DNA of 64,000 nt from an uncultured Bacteroidales bacterium (GCA_949282265.1 CASDOZ010000009.1:38012-102011); one strand, 5' to 3'. Counted from the first letter of the stretch, positions 43,145 through 53,139 are shown. Made by a program: numbers and translations. Notes: generated by a model not told the origin, from the sequence alone.

Positions 43145-44466
43145 GGCTTTGCGTCCGGCCGTGCGGGGCTTCCGCCCGATGGCACGAGGCGCACTTCGGC
43201 CACGCGCGTGGTCCCCGCGCCGACCTTGAACCGCTCATCGATGCGGTGCCCGGCCACCCAGGCCACCTCCGCACCCGACAGCACCAGCCACACCGCCTGC
43301 TTTTGCTGCACATCCAGCTTGCAGTCGGTGAAAAAGTCGCTTATCTTCTTCTTGCCTTTCAGGCCGATGGGGCGGAACACATCGCCTGCCTGCCAGTGCC
43401 TCACGCTGAGCGGGCCGCGCAGCTTGTCGGCATCGAAGAAGGCCACCTCCGCGTCCGCTGCGGGAAACTGTTCCGTCGCCCGCCTTGGGCGTATGCTTAT
43501 GTCGATTCCGGGAGCCGCCTGCCCGCCGTCCGTCCGCCTGCCGATGATGATTTCCGTGCGGTCTTTGATGGCGTAGTGCGTCGCGCTCTCGAAGCGTTTC
43601 CCCGGCGTGCCTTCCAACGCGGCGTGCAGTTGTCCCGTCTGGGTGGCGTTGAACCCGTAGGGCGAAAGCAGCTCGTACAGGACGGTTTCCGGCGCAGGTT
43701 CGCGGAGCAGGCACGCGGTGTCTATGTGCAGGCGTCCGTCCTTTTCGCGCACTATGCGGGCGGCTGCCTGTTCCATGTAGGCCTGCACAATCTGCCGGTA
43801 TCCCGCAAAGTGGTCGCGTTCCCCGGCAAGCGTCTGCCGGATGCCCGGGTTGATTTGCTCCAATGCCGGCAAGATGATGTGCCGGAACTTGTTGCGTTTG
43901 TAGTCGGTCTGGGTGTTGGTGCTGTCCGTCACGAACGGTATTTGTTTTGTGCGCAGGTAGTCCTCTATGCCTTGTCGCGTGCAGCACAGCAGCGGCCGCA
44001 CCACCAGCCCGTTCCTGACAGGCATGCCGCACATCCCGCGGAGGCCGGTGCCCCGCACCAGGTTCATCAGCACCGTTTCCGCCTGGTCGTCCGCGTGGTG
44101 CGCCACGGCCACGGCTTGTGCCTGTACCTGCGCCGCCAGCTCCTTGAACCACGCATAGCGCAGGTCGCGTGCCGCCATCTCGATGGACAGCCGGTTCGTG
44201 CGGGCGTATGCTTCAGTGTCAAACTGCCGCACATGCAGGGGCACGCGCCATTCCCTGCAAAGGCTGCGGACGAATTGCTCGTCCCGCTCTGATTCTTCGC
44301 CGCGGAGGTGGAAGTTGCAGTGCGCGGCCACGCACTCGTAGTGCAGCGAAAGTAGTATGTGTAGCAGCGCAACGGAGTCGGCCCCGCCGCTCAACGCAAC
44401 GATGACCTTGCCGTCAGGACGCAGGAGGCTGTTTTTTTCTATGTAGGCGTGTACCGTCTGTTTCAT
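43120..44466 (-). CDS. tilS: tRNA(Ile)-lysidine synthase
   Basis: A 448-residue N-type ATP pyrophosphatase that converts C34 of the CAU-anticodon tRNA-Ile to lysidine, so that it reads AUA. The PP-loop SGGADS lies at residues 26-31. CNFHLRGEESERDE, VAHHADDQAETVLMNLVRGTGLRG and the C-terminal GDVFRPIGLKGKKKISDFF are diagnostic. The start is MKQTVHAYIEKNSLL; nine further in-frame codons upstream are not needed. Its 3' end overlaps the NUDIX gene tail to tail. Confidence 0.95.
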   Translation of the reverse strand: MKQTVHAYIEKNSLLRPDGKVIVALSGGADSVALLHILLSLHYECVAAHCNFHLRGEESERDEQFVRSLCREWRVPLHVRQFDTEAYARTNRLSIEMAARDLRYAWFKELAAQVQAQAVAVAHHADDQAETVLMNLVRGTGLRGMCGMPVRNGLVVRPLLCCTRQGIEDYLRTKQIPFVTDSTNTQTDYKRNKFRHIILPALEQINPGIRQTLAGERDHFAGYRQIVQAYMEQAAARIVREKDGRLHIDTACLLREPAPETVLYELLSPYGFNATQTGQLHAALEGTPGKRFESATHYAIKDRTEIIIGRRTDGGQAAPGIDISIRPRRATEQFPAADAEVAFFDADKLRGPLSVRHWQAGDVFRPIGLKGKKKISDFFTDCKLDVQQKQAVWLVLSGAEVAWVAGHRIDERFKVGAGTTRVAEVRLVPSGGSPARPDAKPQANSKEA

Positions 44467-44541
44467 GGGCTTTGGGGTGTTTCGTTGCCGCAAAAGTAAT
44501 TTTTTCCGGCCAATAATGGAAACAAATCTGATTTTTCATCG

Positions 44542-44549
44542 TAACTTTG
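44542..44549 (+). promoter_or_regulatory. -7 box directly before the thioesterase start
   Basis: TAACTTTG ends only five bases before the ATG at 44555. With the usual spacing, transcription would begin at or very near the start codon, implying a leaderless message. Confidence 0.5.
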
Positions 44550-44554
44550 CCGGC

Positions 44555-45295
44555 ATGGAAAAACAGTTGCAGAGATACAGGTTTCCCGTATTCCCGCAGG
44601 ATGTGGACGGGAAACAGCACTTGCGGATGGTGGCCCTGGAGTCGTGCATCCTGAACACGGCCGGGCTTGCAGCCGCGGAAAACGGCTTTGGTTCGGTAGA
44701 TATGATCAACGAGGGCGTGACCTGGGTGCTCTCGCGTCTGGCGATAGAGATGCGGAGTTTGCCGGAACAATACACCGACATGTACATTGAAACGTGGGTG
44801 GAAGATTACGGCCGCCTGCTGACCACGCGTAATTTTACTGTCTATGACCATGAAGACAGGCCGATAGGCCATGCGTGTTCGCTCTGGGCATTGATGGACA
44901 TGAAGACGCGGCGTCCCGTCAATTTGCAGACGCACCCCGACCTGCAACGTTTCGCGAATGGCGTCCCCAGTCCGATAGCGAAGCCCGACAAGATAGGGGC
45001 GGTACAAGGCGAACCCAAGGCGGAACATCGCGTTTCGTACAGCGACATCGACTTCAACGGCCACACCAACAGCATGAAATATGTGGAGTGGATGCTGGAT
45101 GCCTACCCGATAGAACGGTTGTACGAAAGGCGCATCCGCCGCTTCGAGTTGAATTATCAACATGAGGCGCTGCACGGCGAACAGGTGCGCATCTGCTGGG
45201 AAGATTCGGAAGGGCAGACGGCCTTCGCAGTGCAATCTGCTGACGGAAAAGATTTTTGCAGGGCAAGAATCGTCTGGGGCAATGCGTGGGAATGA
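44555..45295 (+). CDS. Acyl-ACP thioesterase
   Basis: A 246-residue double-hotdog thioesterase releasing fatty acids from acyl carrier protein. The plant FatA-like blocks are present: VTWVLSRLAIEM and IETWVEDYGRLLTTRNF in the first hotdog, VSYSDIDFNGHTNSMKYVEWMLD in the second, with an Asn/His pair in DFNGHTNS. Bacterial members of this family occur mainly in Bacteroidota and Firmicutes. The start MEKQLQRYRFPVF is chosen over frames opening 30 codons earlier because the promoter box lies between them. Confidence 0.88.
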   Translation: MEKQLQRYRFPVFPQDVDGKQHLRMVALESCILNTAGLAAAENGFGSVDMINEGVTWVLSRLAIEMRSLPEQYTDMYIETWVEDYGRLLTTRNFTVYDHEDRPIGHACSLWALMDMKTRRPVNLQTHPDLQRFANGVPSPIAKPDKIGAVQGEPKAEHRVSYSDIDFNGHTNSMKYVEWMLDAYPIERLYERRIRRFELNYQHEALHGEQVRICWEDSEGQTAFAVQSADGKDFCRARIVWGNAWE

Positions 45296-45348
45296 TAATC
45301 TTTTTCCTGCTTCGGTTTATAGTTTGGAAAACTTTTGATAGTTACGAT

Positions 45349-45390
45349 AAAACGCAAGGTATTGGCGAACAGTATCTTGCGTTTTTGTTT
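45349..45390 (+). terminator. Terminator after the thioesterase gene
   Basis: AAAACGCAAGGTAT (45349-45362) pairs with GTATCTTGCGTTTT (45372-45385) with one G-T pair and a T run. The next 180 bp to nrdJ are AT-rich with no gene, and I could not recognise a cobalamin riboswitch there. Confidence 0.75.
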
Positions 45391-45569
45391 TGGAAAACTT
45401 CCGGCAGGCTGTTGAAAACTAAATATTCCATTTTGTTTGATTAGTCCGTAAAAATGTGCTAAACTTGCAACCCGTTTCGTATGTGTATTTCCAGCAAAGA
45501 AAATATATTTTTATCATTATAATTAAGTAACCAATTTTATTTGTTGCAGGTGTTTTAAATCAAACTGTC

Positions 45570-48110
45570 ATGGAAAAAAGAACCTTTACAGCCGAAGAAG
45601 TAAACAAAGCGACGCTGGATTATTTCCAAGGTGATGAGTTGGCTGCCCGGGTATGGTCGTCTAAGTACGCCCTGAAAGATTCGGTCGGTAATTTGTATGA
45701 ACTAACTCCCGATGACATGCACATCCGTTTGGCGAGTGAGATAGCACGTATTGAGAAACGGTATCCGAACCCGCTGACGCAGAAAGAATTGTTTGAATTG
45801 TTCAAGAATTTCAAGTACATTGTGCCTCAAGGTAGCCCGATGACCGGCATCGGCAACGATTACCAGGTATCTTCGTTGTCGAATTGTTTCGTTATCGGCT
45901 TCGACAGTGATGCGGATTCATACGGTGCCATCATTAAGATAGATGAGGAACAGGTGCAGTTAATGAAACGTCGTGGCGGTGTGGGGCACGACTTGTCGCA
46001 TATCCGTCCGAAAGGTTCACCTGTGAAGAACTCCGCGCTCACCTCCACCGGCATTGTGCCGTTCATGGAGCGTTACTCCAATTCGACGCGCGAAGTGGCA
46101 CAGGATGGCCGCCGCGGAGCTTTGATGTTGAGTGTTTCTATCAAACACCCGGATTCGGAAGCCTTTATCGACGCCAAACTGGAACAAGGCAAGATAACTG
46201 GCGCAAACGTGTCCGTGAAAATCCATGACGACTTCATGCAGGCCGCCTTGGCCAACCAGCCTTACCAGCAACAATATCCCATCGTGTCGGACAACCCGTG
46301 GTTTGTGAAGACCGTTTCGGCGAGTGATTTGTGGAAAAAAATCGTCCACAATGCGTGGAAATCCGCCGAGCCGGGCGTGCTGTTCTGGGATACGATTATC
46401 CGCGAGTCGGTGCCTGATTGCTACGCCGACCTTGGCTACAAGACCGTTTCGACCAATCCGTGCGGTGAGATTCCCTTGTGTCCTTATGACAGTTGCCGAC
46501 TGCTGGCCATCAACCTCTACTCGTATGTGAAAGACCCGTTCACGCCACAGGCATCGTTCGATTTCGACCTGTTCAAGCAGCATGTGCGTCTGGCCCAGCG
46601 TATCATGGACGATATTATCGACCTCGAAATGGAGAAAATCGACAAAATCGTCGCCAAGATAGAATCAGACCCGGAAGACAACGACATCAAGAGCACTGAG
46701 TTCCAATTGTGGGAGAAAATCCGCACGAAGACCATCCAAGGTCGCCGTACAGGTGTGGGCACGACTGCCGAAGGCGACATGCTGGCAGCCATGGGCTTTC
46801 GCTATGGTACGGATGAGGCCATTGATTTTTCGGAGAAGGTGCACAAGACCATTGCTTTGGAGGCTTACCGCTCGTCCGTGAACATGGCCAAGGAGCGTGG
46901 CGCATTCAAGATTTACGACCCCAAACGCGAGGAAAACAATCCTTATATCCTGCGTTTGAAAGAGGCCGATCCGGAACTTTATGAGGAAATGGTCAAATAT
47001 GGCCGCCGCAACATTGCGTGCCTCACTATTGCCCCGACGGGTACGACTAGTATCATGACGCAGACCACGTCTGGTATAGAGCCTGTTTTCATGCCTGTTT
47101 ATACACGCCGCCGCAAGGTGAATCCGAATGACAAGGACGTGCATATCGATTTTGTGGATGAGAACGGCGACAGCTTTGAAGAGTACACCGTGTTCCACCA
47201 CAAGTTCGTTACGTGGATGGAAGCCAACGGCTATCCGACCGCCAAGAAGTACACGAAGGAAGAAATTGACGAAATGGTTGCCAAATCACCTTATTACAAA
47301 GCTACGGCTAACGATGTGGATTGGCTTAAAAAGGTGCAGATGCAGGGACGTATCCAGAAGTGGGTGGACCATTCGATTAGCGTGACTATCAATTTACCGT
47401 CCGACGTGTCGGAAGAATTGGTCGGTAAGCTCTATGAAGAGGCTTGGCGTTGTGGTTGTAAAGGCGTAACCGTTTATCGGGACGGATCGCGTGCAGGCGT
47501 ACTGGTATCGAACGACAAACCGGAAGACAAGAAAAACAAGAAATGCGTGTGCTATGACCGTGAAGCAGTACAGAAGCGTCCGGCGGAACTGAAATGTGAT
47601 GTAGTGCGCTTCCAGAACAACAAGGACAAGTGGATCGCCTTTGTCGGATTGTTGAACGATCGCCCCTATGAGATATTTACCGGTCTGGCCGATGATGAGG
47701 ATGGTATCTTGTTGCCCAAGTCCGTGACAGAGGGTAAAATCATCAAAACCGTGAACGAAGACGGAACCAGACGTTACGATTTCCAATACCGCAACAACCG
47801 CGGTTACAAAACGACCGTGGAAGGTTTGTCCTACAAATTCGACAAAGAATTTTGGAACTACGCTAAATTGATTTCAGGCGTATTGCGCTACGGTATGCCT
47901 ATAGACCAGGTTATCAAGATGGTATCGAGCTTGCAACTGGACAGCGAGAGTATCAATTCGTGGAAAGTCGGCGTGGAGCGTGCCTTGAAGAAATACATTG
48001 TGGATGGGACGCAGACCAGCCAGGTTTGCCCGAATTGCGGGCAGACATCCTTGGTTTATCAGGAAGGTTGCCTGACTTGCAAGAACTGCGGTTATTCCCG
48101 TTGCGGATAA
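45570..48110 (+). CDS. nrdJ: Adenosylcobalamin-dependent (class II) ribonucleotide reductase
   Basis: An 846-residue single-chain enzyme making deoxyribonucleotides with a B12-derived radical, independent of oxygen. YQVSSLSNCFVIGFDSD, HIRPKGSPVKNSALTSTG and STNPCGEIPLCPYDSCRLL hold the active-site cysteines and the Glu of the NxCxE motif. The glycyl-radical or tyrosyl partner genes of other classes are absent. The C-terminus carries a zinc ribbon, CPNCGQTSLV...CKNCGYSRCG, common on NrdJ of this type and probably serving redox recycling. It stands alone with a terminator after it. Confidence 0.95.
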   Translation: MEKRTFTAEEVNKATLDYFQGDELAARVWSSKYALKDSVGNLYELTPDDMHIRLASEIARIEKRYPNPLTQKELFELFKNFKYIVPQGSPMTGIGNDYQVSSLSNCFVIGFDSDADSYGAIIKIDEEQVQLMKRRGGVGHDLSHIRPKGSPVKNSALTSTGIVPFMERYSNSTREVAQDGRRGALMLSVSIKHPDSEAFIDAKLEQGKITGANVSVKIHDDFMQAALANQPYQQQYPIVSDNPWFVKTVSASDLWKKIVHNAWKSAEPGVLFWDTIIRESVPDCYADLGYKTVSTNPCGEIPLCPYDSCRLLAINLYSYVKDPFTPQASFDFDLFKQHVRLAQRIMDDIIDLEMEKIDKIVAKIESDPEDNDIKSTEFQLWEKIRTKTIQGRRTGVGTTAEGDMLAAMGFRYGTDEAIDFSEKVHKTIALEAYRSSVNMAKERGAFKIYDPKREENNPYILRLKEADPELYEEMVKYGRRNIACLTIAPTGTTSIMTQTTSGIEPVFMPVYTRRRKVNPNDKDVHIDFVDENGDSFEEYTVFHHKFVTWMEANGYPTAKKYTKEEIDEMVAKSPYYKATANDVDWLKKVQMQGRIQKWVDHSISVTINLPSDVSEELVGKLYEEAWRCGCKGVTVYRDGSRAGVLVSNDKPEDKKNKKCVCYDREAVQKRPAELKCDVVRFQNNKDKWIAFVGLLNDRPYEIFTGLADDEDGILLPKSVTEGKIIKTVNEDGTRRYDFQYRNNRGYKTTVEGLSYKFDKEFWNYAKLISGVLRYGMPIDQVIKMVSSLQLDSESINSWKVGVERALKKYIVDGTQTSQVCPNCGQTSLVYQEGCLTCKNCGYSRCG

Positions 48111-48139
48111 GAAGTAACAAGATTGTATTGAGTTTGAAG

Positions 48140-48172
48140 CCGGTTTGCCCGTAAGGGCTGGCCGGTTTTTTT
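48140..48172 (+). terminator. Terminator after nrdJ
   Basis: CCGG (48140-48143) pairs with CCGG (48162-48165) and GCCC (48147-48150) with GGGC (48155-48158), followed by seven T. Confidence 0.7.
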
Positions 48173-48202
48173 GTACCTTTCGGTGATGTGCGCGTGTCTG
48201 TC

Positions 48203-49204
48203 CTATTTGCGCATTCCGCGGAGGTAGTAATCGATAAGGATACTGCGGGTGCTGATGCCGTCAGGGATGGCGACGGTGGCGCGGGCGATGTTCTGCTGGC
48301 GCTGGCCGGCGTATTGCTTGCGTGCGCGGCGGTAGTCGCGGCGTGCTTTGCATACGGCGCGTGCGTTGGCGTACTTGCCTGTGAGCAACATTTGCAGGGC
48401 GGCCGTATAATCCAGCAGGAAGCGGACGGCCATGACCTTGCGCAATTGTTTTGCAGGCAGGTTTTTATAGAGCATCAACAGGTTGTTGCGGAAATTCAAG
48501 TAGGTTTTGAACGGGTTTTCGCGTTTCAGCGTGCTGGCGCCGACGTGGTAAACGGTGCTTTGCGGGATGCAACAGATGCGTTTCCCGCGGCTGCGCAACC
48601 GCCAGCAAAGGTCAATTTCCTCCATGTGCGCGAAAAAATAGTTGTCCAAGCCGCCAACTTCGTGGAAATCATGCATTCGGATACAGAGGCAGGCACCCGT
48701 GGCCCAAAGCACATCGCATATATCATCATATTGGCCGAGGTCGGTTTCCGTGTGGTTCATAAGGCGGCCACGGCAGTAGGGGTAACCCCAACGATCAAGG
48801 AATCCACCGCAGGCTCCGGCAAACTCGAACTTGTGCGGTTCGTCGTAAGACAGTATTTTGGGTTGGCAGGCCGCTGTGTCGGGATGCGTGTCCAAATAGT
48901 GGAGCAGTGGTGCGAGCCACCCTGATGTAACTGCCACGTCCGAATTGAGCAGCACGGCATATTCGGCTTGCACTTGTTCCAATGCGCGGTTGTAGCCTTC
49001 GGCAAAGCCGTAATTGCGTTCCAAACGGATGACGCGTACATCGGGAAAGCCTGCCAATATGCGTAGCGAATCGTCTGTGGAGCCGTTGTCCGCCACGACG
49101 ATTTCCACATCGGGCGCAAGCGTATGGCGCACAATGTCCGGCAGGAATTTGGCAAGCATACTGCTGCCGTTCCAGTTCAGTATGACGACACTTGCTTTTT
49201 TCAT
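48203..49204 (-). CDS. Glycosyltransferase family 2 protein
   Basis: A 333-residue GT-A fold transferase. VVILNWNGSSMLAKFLPDIV opens the nucleotide-binding part, IVVADNGSTDDSLRIL follows, and LLNSDVAVTSGWLAPLL supplies the metal-binding acidic motif. MEEIDLCWRLRSRG is the usual ED-x-D-like acceptor-side block of rhamnosyl or related GT2 enzymes. The start MKKASVVILNWNG is chosen over a frame 12 codons longer, because it gives the 4-bp ATGA overlap with the acyltransferase stop. It is likely a lipopolysaccharide or capsule glycosyltransferase. Confidence 0.9.
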   Translation of the reverse strand: MKKASVVILNWNGSSMLAKFLPDIVRHTLAPDVEIVVADNGSTDDSLRILAGFPDVRVIRLERNYGFAEGYNRALEQVQAEYAVLLNSDVAVTSGWLAPLLHYLDTHPDTAACQPKILSYDEPHKFEFAGACGGFLDRWGYPYCRGRLMNHTETDLGQYDDICDVLWATGACLCIRMHDFHEVGGLDNYFFAHMEEIDLCWRLRSRGKRICCIPQSTVYHVGASTLKRENPFKTYLNFRNNLLMLYKNLPAKQLRKVMAVRFLLDYTAALQMLLTGKYANARAVCKARRDYRRARKQYAGQRQQNIARATVAIPDGISTRSILIDYYLRGMRK

Positions 49205-50067
49205 CGTTTGTATTTCCAACGTTTGTGCGACCATAGCCAATAAGCCGGATGTTCCAATATGTTGGTTTCCAGCAGCCGCGCATATTTTTCAGTTATGCTG
49301 AACGGCGGCATTTGTTCGGGCTGTCCGGTTATTTGTATGAAAGTGCAGTGGTAATACCCGCGTTTCCGGCGTGTGAGGTGGGCATAAAATACCGGCAGGC
49401 CGAATTTGCGTGCTAATGTTTCCGCGCCTGTGAACATGGGCGTGTCCTGATGCAGGAAATCTGTCCAATAGTGTATGTTTCCACCTGTGGGTGTCTGGTC
49501 GGAAATCATACCGTAAACAGCCGGTGTACCATTTTGCCGGTTGCTAGCCATGACGCGCAGCAGATGTTTGCGTTCTACGTTGATATTGCCTTTATGTCCA
49601 CGTATCTGGAACAGCAACCTGTCCATGTTTTTGTTGCGGAGTGCTTTGTATATGGTAAACAACCGTGTACGATCGTCTTGAAAATAAATGCCGAAAGTGG
49701 CCATCCATTCCCAATTTACGCAATGCCCGAGCATGACAATGGAACCGCCGTGCAGCAAGGCTGCGTTTTCTACATCGGCTATGCCTGTGCAGGTAAACCG
49801 CTGTTTTATTTCCGCATCCGACATGTGCATGGCATAGAACGTTTCAACGAAACTGTCCAACAAATAGCGGTAAAATTGCTGTTCAAGTCGCCGGATTTCC
49901 GGTAAGGGTTTGCCGGGAAAAGCATTTTGCAGATTTTTGCGCACAACCTTCCGCCGATAGCGTACCACCCAGTAAACTATCGGGAATAATAGGTCGGCAA
50001 ACAGGTAGTGTACCCGTAATGGCAGCCAGGCCAGTAACCATACGAATGCATGGAACAGCCTGTACAT
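49201..50067 (-). CDS. Lipid A biosynthesis acyltransferase (LpxL/HtrB-like)
   Basis: A 288-residue membrane-anchored acyltransferase that adds a secondary acyl chain to lipid A. The first 40 residues are a hydrophobic anchor (FVWLLAWLPLRVHYLFADLLF). The catalytic HX4E motif is HCVNWE in VMLGHCVNWEWMATFG. ISDQTP and AETLARKFGLPVFYAHLTR are standard. It overlaps the glycosyltransferase by 4 bp and follows a small acidic gene by one base, forming a three-gene operon for outer-membrane glycolipid. Confidence 0.92.
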   Translation of the reverse strand: MYRLFHAFVWLLAWLPLRVHYLFADLLFPIVYWVVRYRRKVVRKNLQNAFPGKPLPEIRRLEQQFYRYLLDSFVETFYAMHMSDAEIKQRFTCTGIADVENAALLHGGSIVMLGHCVNWEWMATFGIYFQDDRTRLFTIYKALRNKNMDRLLFQIRGHKGNINVERKHLLRVMASNRQNGTPAVYGMISDQTPTGGNIHYWTDFLHQDTPMFTGAETLARKFGLPVFYAHLTRRKRGYYHCTFIQITGQPEQMPPFSITEKYARLLETNILEHPAYWLWSHKRWKYKR

Positions 50068-50068
50068 A

Positions 50069-50398
50069 TTAGGCTTCTTCGGAATAGATTCCTATGGAAA
50101 CGCCATATTGGTATTCTCCTTCCAAAATCTGGTCTATCAATTCTTCGGAAAGGTTCACTCCATCTTTTTTGGCGGCTTTCACAATGTAGTTGAACATGTC
50201 TTCTTCGTCAATGCTCGCTTCTTCGGCGGCATCGTCGTCTATCAGCCCTTTGCTTTCGTAATAGTCGTAAATCACATCCATGACATATTCGATGTCGTCG
50301 CGCGTAAGTTCCTTGCGGTCGTCCTTGTCCAGCCAATTGTAAATGAAATCGACGGCGGCATCGTCGTCATACATCAGTTCATCTTGCTCCTGTTTCAT
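50069..50398 (-). CDS. Small acidic protein of unknown function upstream of lpxL-like gene
   Basis: A 109-residue protein with about a third Asp and Glu (LMYDDDAAVDFIYNWL, DDDAAEEASIDEEDMF) and predicted helical structure. There is no signal or membrane segment. I know it only as a conserved Bacteroidales hypothetical. It ends one base before the acyltransferase start, so translation is coupled, which suggests a link to lipid A synthesis without showing a mechanism. Confidence 0.65.
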   Translation of the reverse strand: MKQEQDELMYDDDAAVDFIYNWLDKDDRKELTRDDIEYVMDVIYDYYESKGLIDDDAAEEASIDEEDMFNYIVKAAKKDGVNLSEELIDQILEGEYQYGVSIGIYSEEA

Positions 50399-50571
50399 GA
50401 TTTGTTTTGCTTTTTAAACATATGTGTTTGAATAACACGCCAAAGGTAAAATTTATATTTTGAATGAACAAGCAGACAATAATTTTTTGAAGGATAATGT
50501 AGTTGCCATTATGGAACACACGTTAAAAAACATAAATGATGCGCGGTTCTGTTTTTTTTCTTATCTTCGCG

Positions 50572-50579
50572 CCGTAAAC
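50572..50579 (+). promoter_or_regulatory. Variant -7 box before rubredoxin
   Basis: TATCTTCG differs by one base from TAnnTTTG and lies 17 bp before the rubredoxin ATG, the usual distance in this window. Confidence 0.4.
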
Positions 50580-50596
50580 ATTAATGATTTGAATAT

Positions 50597-50761
50597 ATGA
50601 AAAAGTACAAATGTACCGTATGTGGTTGGGTTTATGACCCTGAAATTGGTGACCCTGATGGCGGCATACAGCCCGGAACTCCGTTTGAAGATATTCCTGA
50701 TGATTGGGTATGTCCCCTTTGCGGTGTGGGTAAGGATGAGATGGAACCTATTGAAGAATAA
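50597..50761 (+). CDS. Rubredoxin, 54 residues
   Basis: Read from ATG (50597) to TAA (50759-50761). It begins [19 protein letters not shown] and carries the second iron-binding pair in [11 protein letters not shown], with the conserved [18 protein letters not shown] and acidic end. This is a full classical rubredoxin, a one-iron electron carrier of the cytoplasm for rubrerythrin-type peroxidases and related enzymes. It is a single-gene unit with a strong terminator. Confidence 0.95.
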   Translation: MKKYKCTVCGWVYDPEIGDPDGGIQPGTPFEDIPDDWVCPLCGVGKDEMEPIEE

Positions 50762-50803
50762 TGTTCTTCTGTTAGTTTTTTTTACCTATGTATCATAGGT
50801 TGG

Positions 50804-50836
50804 AGTTGTCCGCTTTCGGGCGGACAACTTTTTTAT
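50804..50836 (+). terminator. Terminator after rubredoxin
   Basis: AGTTGTCCGC (50804-50813) pairs perfectly with GCGGACAACT (50820-50829), followed by TTTTTTATTTT. Confidence 0.85.
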
Positions 50837-50929
50837 TTTCCAAGTATGCTGTATTGCCATCACTTTTATGCCTGTTGGCATGGAAATTGATTTTCTGCCG
50901 CCTGTTATTCACTTAAAATCATAAAAGAT

Positions 50930-51643
50930 ATGGATTCAATGAAATTTTTCACGGTAGTGTTGGCTGCTGGGTTGTTGTGTGCGGTTGTTCCTGCGCAGGC
51001 GCAAGAGCCGGTTGTTCCTTATATTGAAGTGACTGGGACATCGGAAGTTACTTTGGTTCCTGATGAGATTCATTTTATCATTGAAATCAAGGAATATTGG
51101 GAAGAAGAATTTGAGAAACGGGCCAAACCTGAGGATTACCAGACTAAGGTGGCTTTGGAAGACATAGAGCGCGGCTTGCGTACAGCACTGCATGGTTTGG
51201 GTATTACGGACAAGGATATTCGCACGCAGGAGGTTGGTGACTATTGGCGCGAACGGGGCCGCGATTTCCTGGTGGCCAAACAATTTGATATAACATTGCA
51301 TGATTTCAACAAAATAGATGAGATTATCGGTGCGGTTGATACGCGTGGCATCAATTCTATGAGCATAGGCGAATTGAAGCATAAGGATATGGAGCAGTAC
51401 CACCGGCAGGGGAAGATAGATGCGTTGTTGGCTGCGCGCGCCAAGGCGGAATATCTGGCGGAGGCGCTTGGTGCGAAATTAGGTGATGTCATCCGTATCG
51501 TGGAGCCGCAGGATGCAAGCATGGTGCCGCGCGTGGCCAATTATGGCAAGTTGATGGCTACTGCTTCCGATGCTTCTGCTTTGGATGCATTTCGTACTAT
51601 CAAGTTAAATTATTCCATGCATGTCTGGTTTGAACTGAAATAG
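50930..51643 (+). CDS. SIMPL-domain (DUF541) periplasmic protein
   Basis: A 237-residue exported protein. The signal peptide FFTVVLAAGLLCAVVPAQA is followed by VTGTSEVTLVPDEIHFIIEI, the typical start of the SIMPL (DUF541) fold. YLAEALGAKLGDVIRIVEPQ and the final NYSMHVWFEL also fit. Function in Bacteroidales is unknown; relatives such as YggE affect oxidative stress, and others form oligomeric rings. ATG at 50930 or 50939 are both possible starts. A terminator follows. Confidence 0.85.
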   Translation: MDSMKFFTVVLAAGLLCAVVPAQAQEPVVPYIEVTGTSEVTLVPDEIHFIIEIKEYWEEEFEKRAKPEDYQTKVALEDIERGLRTALHGLGITDKDIRTQEVGDYWRERGRDFLVAKQFDITLHDFNKIDEIIGAVDTRGINSMSIGELKHKDMEQYHRQGKIDALLAARAKAEYLAEALGAKLGDVIRIVEPQDASMVPRVANYGKLMATASDASALDAFRTIKLNYSMHVWFELK

Positions 51644-51670
51644 GTTTCGGTGCATGAAAACATCAAAAAG

Positions 51671-51706
51671 ATGCCCGCAAGGTTTTGGCTTTGCGGGTAT
51701 TTTTTT
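51671..51706 (+). terminator. Terminator after the SIMPL gene
   Basis: ATGCCCGCAA (51671-51680) pairs with TTGCGGGTAT (51691-51700) with one G-T pair, then six T. Confidence 0.8.
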
Positions 51707-51708
51707 GA

Positions 51709-51837
51709 GACGATGGCAATGTCATCGAGGAAATCTCGATTCCATCATGGATACGTGGACGCATTGAAAAATTTACCGTTAGTCAAATAGGTGGAACTGG
51801 GGTATACTTTTTTGAGTACGGTATTTTGTTGGAGTAG
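51709..51837 (+). pseudogene. Start-less coding remnant
   Basis: From a TGA at 51706-51708 to a TAG at 51835-51837 one frame reads 42 protein-like codons including VIEEISIPSWIRGRIEKF and IGGTGVYFFEYGILLE. There is no start codon and it begins inside the T tract of a terminator. It looks like the 3' end of a lost gene, similar in kind to the remnant at 15591-15821. Family unknown; chance is possible for such a short stretch. Confidence 0.3.
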
Positions 51838-51846
51838 GGGCATAAA

Positions 51847-51879
51847 AAAACCGGCAGTGGTTTGTACATTGCCGGTTTT
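51847..51879 (-). terminator. Terminator of gapA
   Basis: AAAACCGGCA (51847-51856) pairs perfectly with TGCCGGTTTT (51870-51879). On the minus strand it continues into TTTTTTTATG. Confidence 0.85.
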
Positions 51880-51900
51880 CAATTATTCGATTTTTCTAGA

Positions 51901-52935
<1,035 letters not shown>

Positions 52936-53031
52936 TTATTATTTTTTGATGTGTTTGTTTTCACATTGTTTCAGCAGTGGGTAACTACCCGCTTATGCGA
53001 CTTGTTGTTTTCCCCCTTTTGAAATCGGGTG

Positions 53032-53062
53032 CAAAATTACAAAATTACATCTGATTGACAAA
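53032..53062 (-). promoter_or_regulatory. Promoter of gapA
   Basis: On the minus strand TAATTTTG (53039 to 53032) and TTTG (53062 to 53059) are separated by 19 bp. A second TAATTTTG overlaps at 53047 to 53040, so two start points eight bases apart are possible. Confidence 0.65.
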
Positions 53063-53139
53063 GTGTTATTAAAATAAATTACAGTTTTGTGCCTTTTGCA
53101 AAGTCAAGATGACAAACAATAGTTGTAAACTTTTATCTG

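Noticed and set aside
42823-44292. Plus-strand open frame of 489 codons opposite tilS
   Set aside because: tilS on the minus strand has a PP-loop and all family motifs; this frame is an antisense shadow running out of the NUDIX gene.
45391-45569. Cobalamin riboswitch before nrdJ
   Set aside because: I looked for the conserved B12-box type sequence and found none; the region is AT-rich without clear multi-stem structure. A covariance-model search would settle this.
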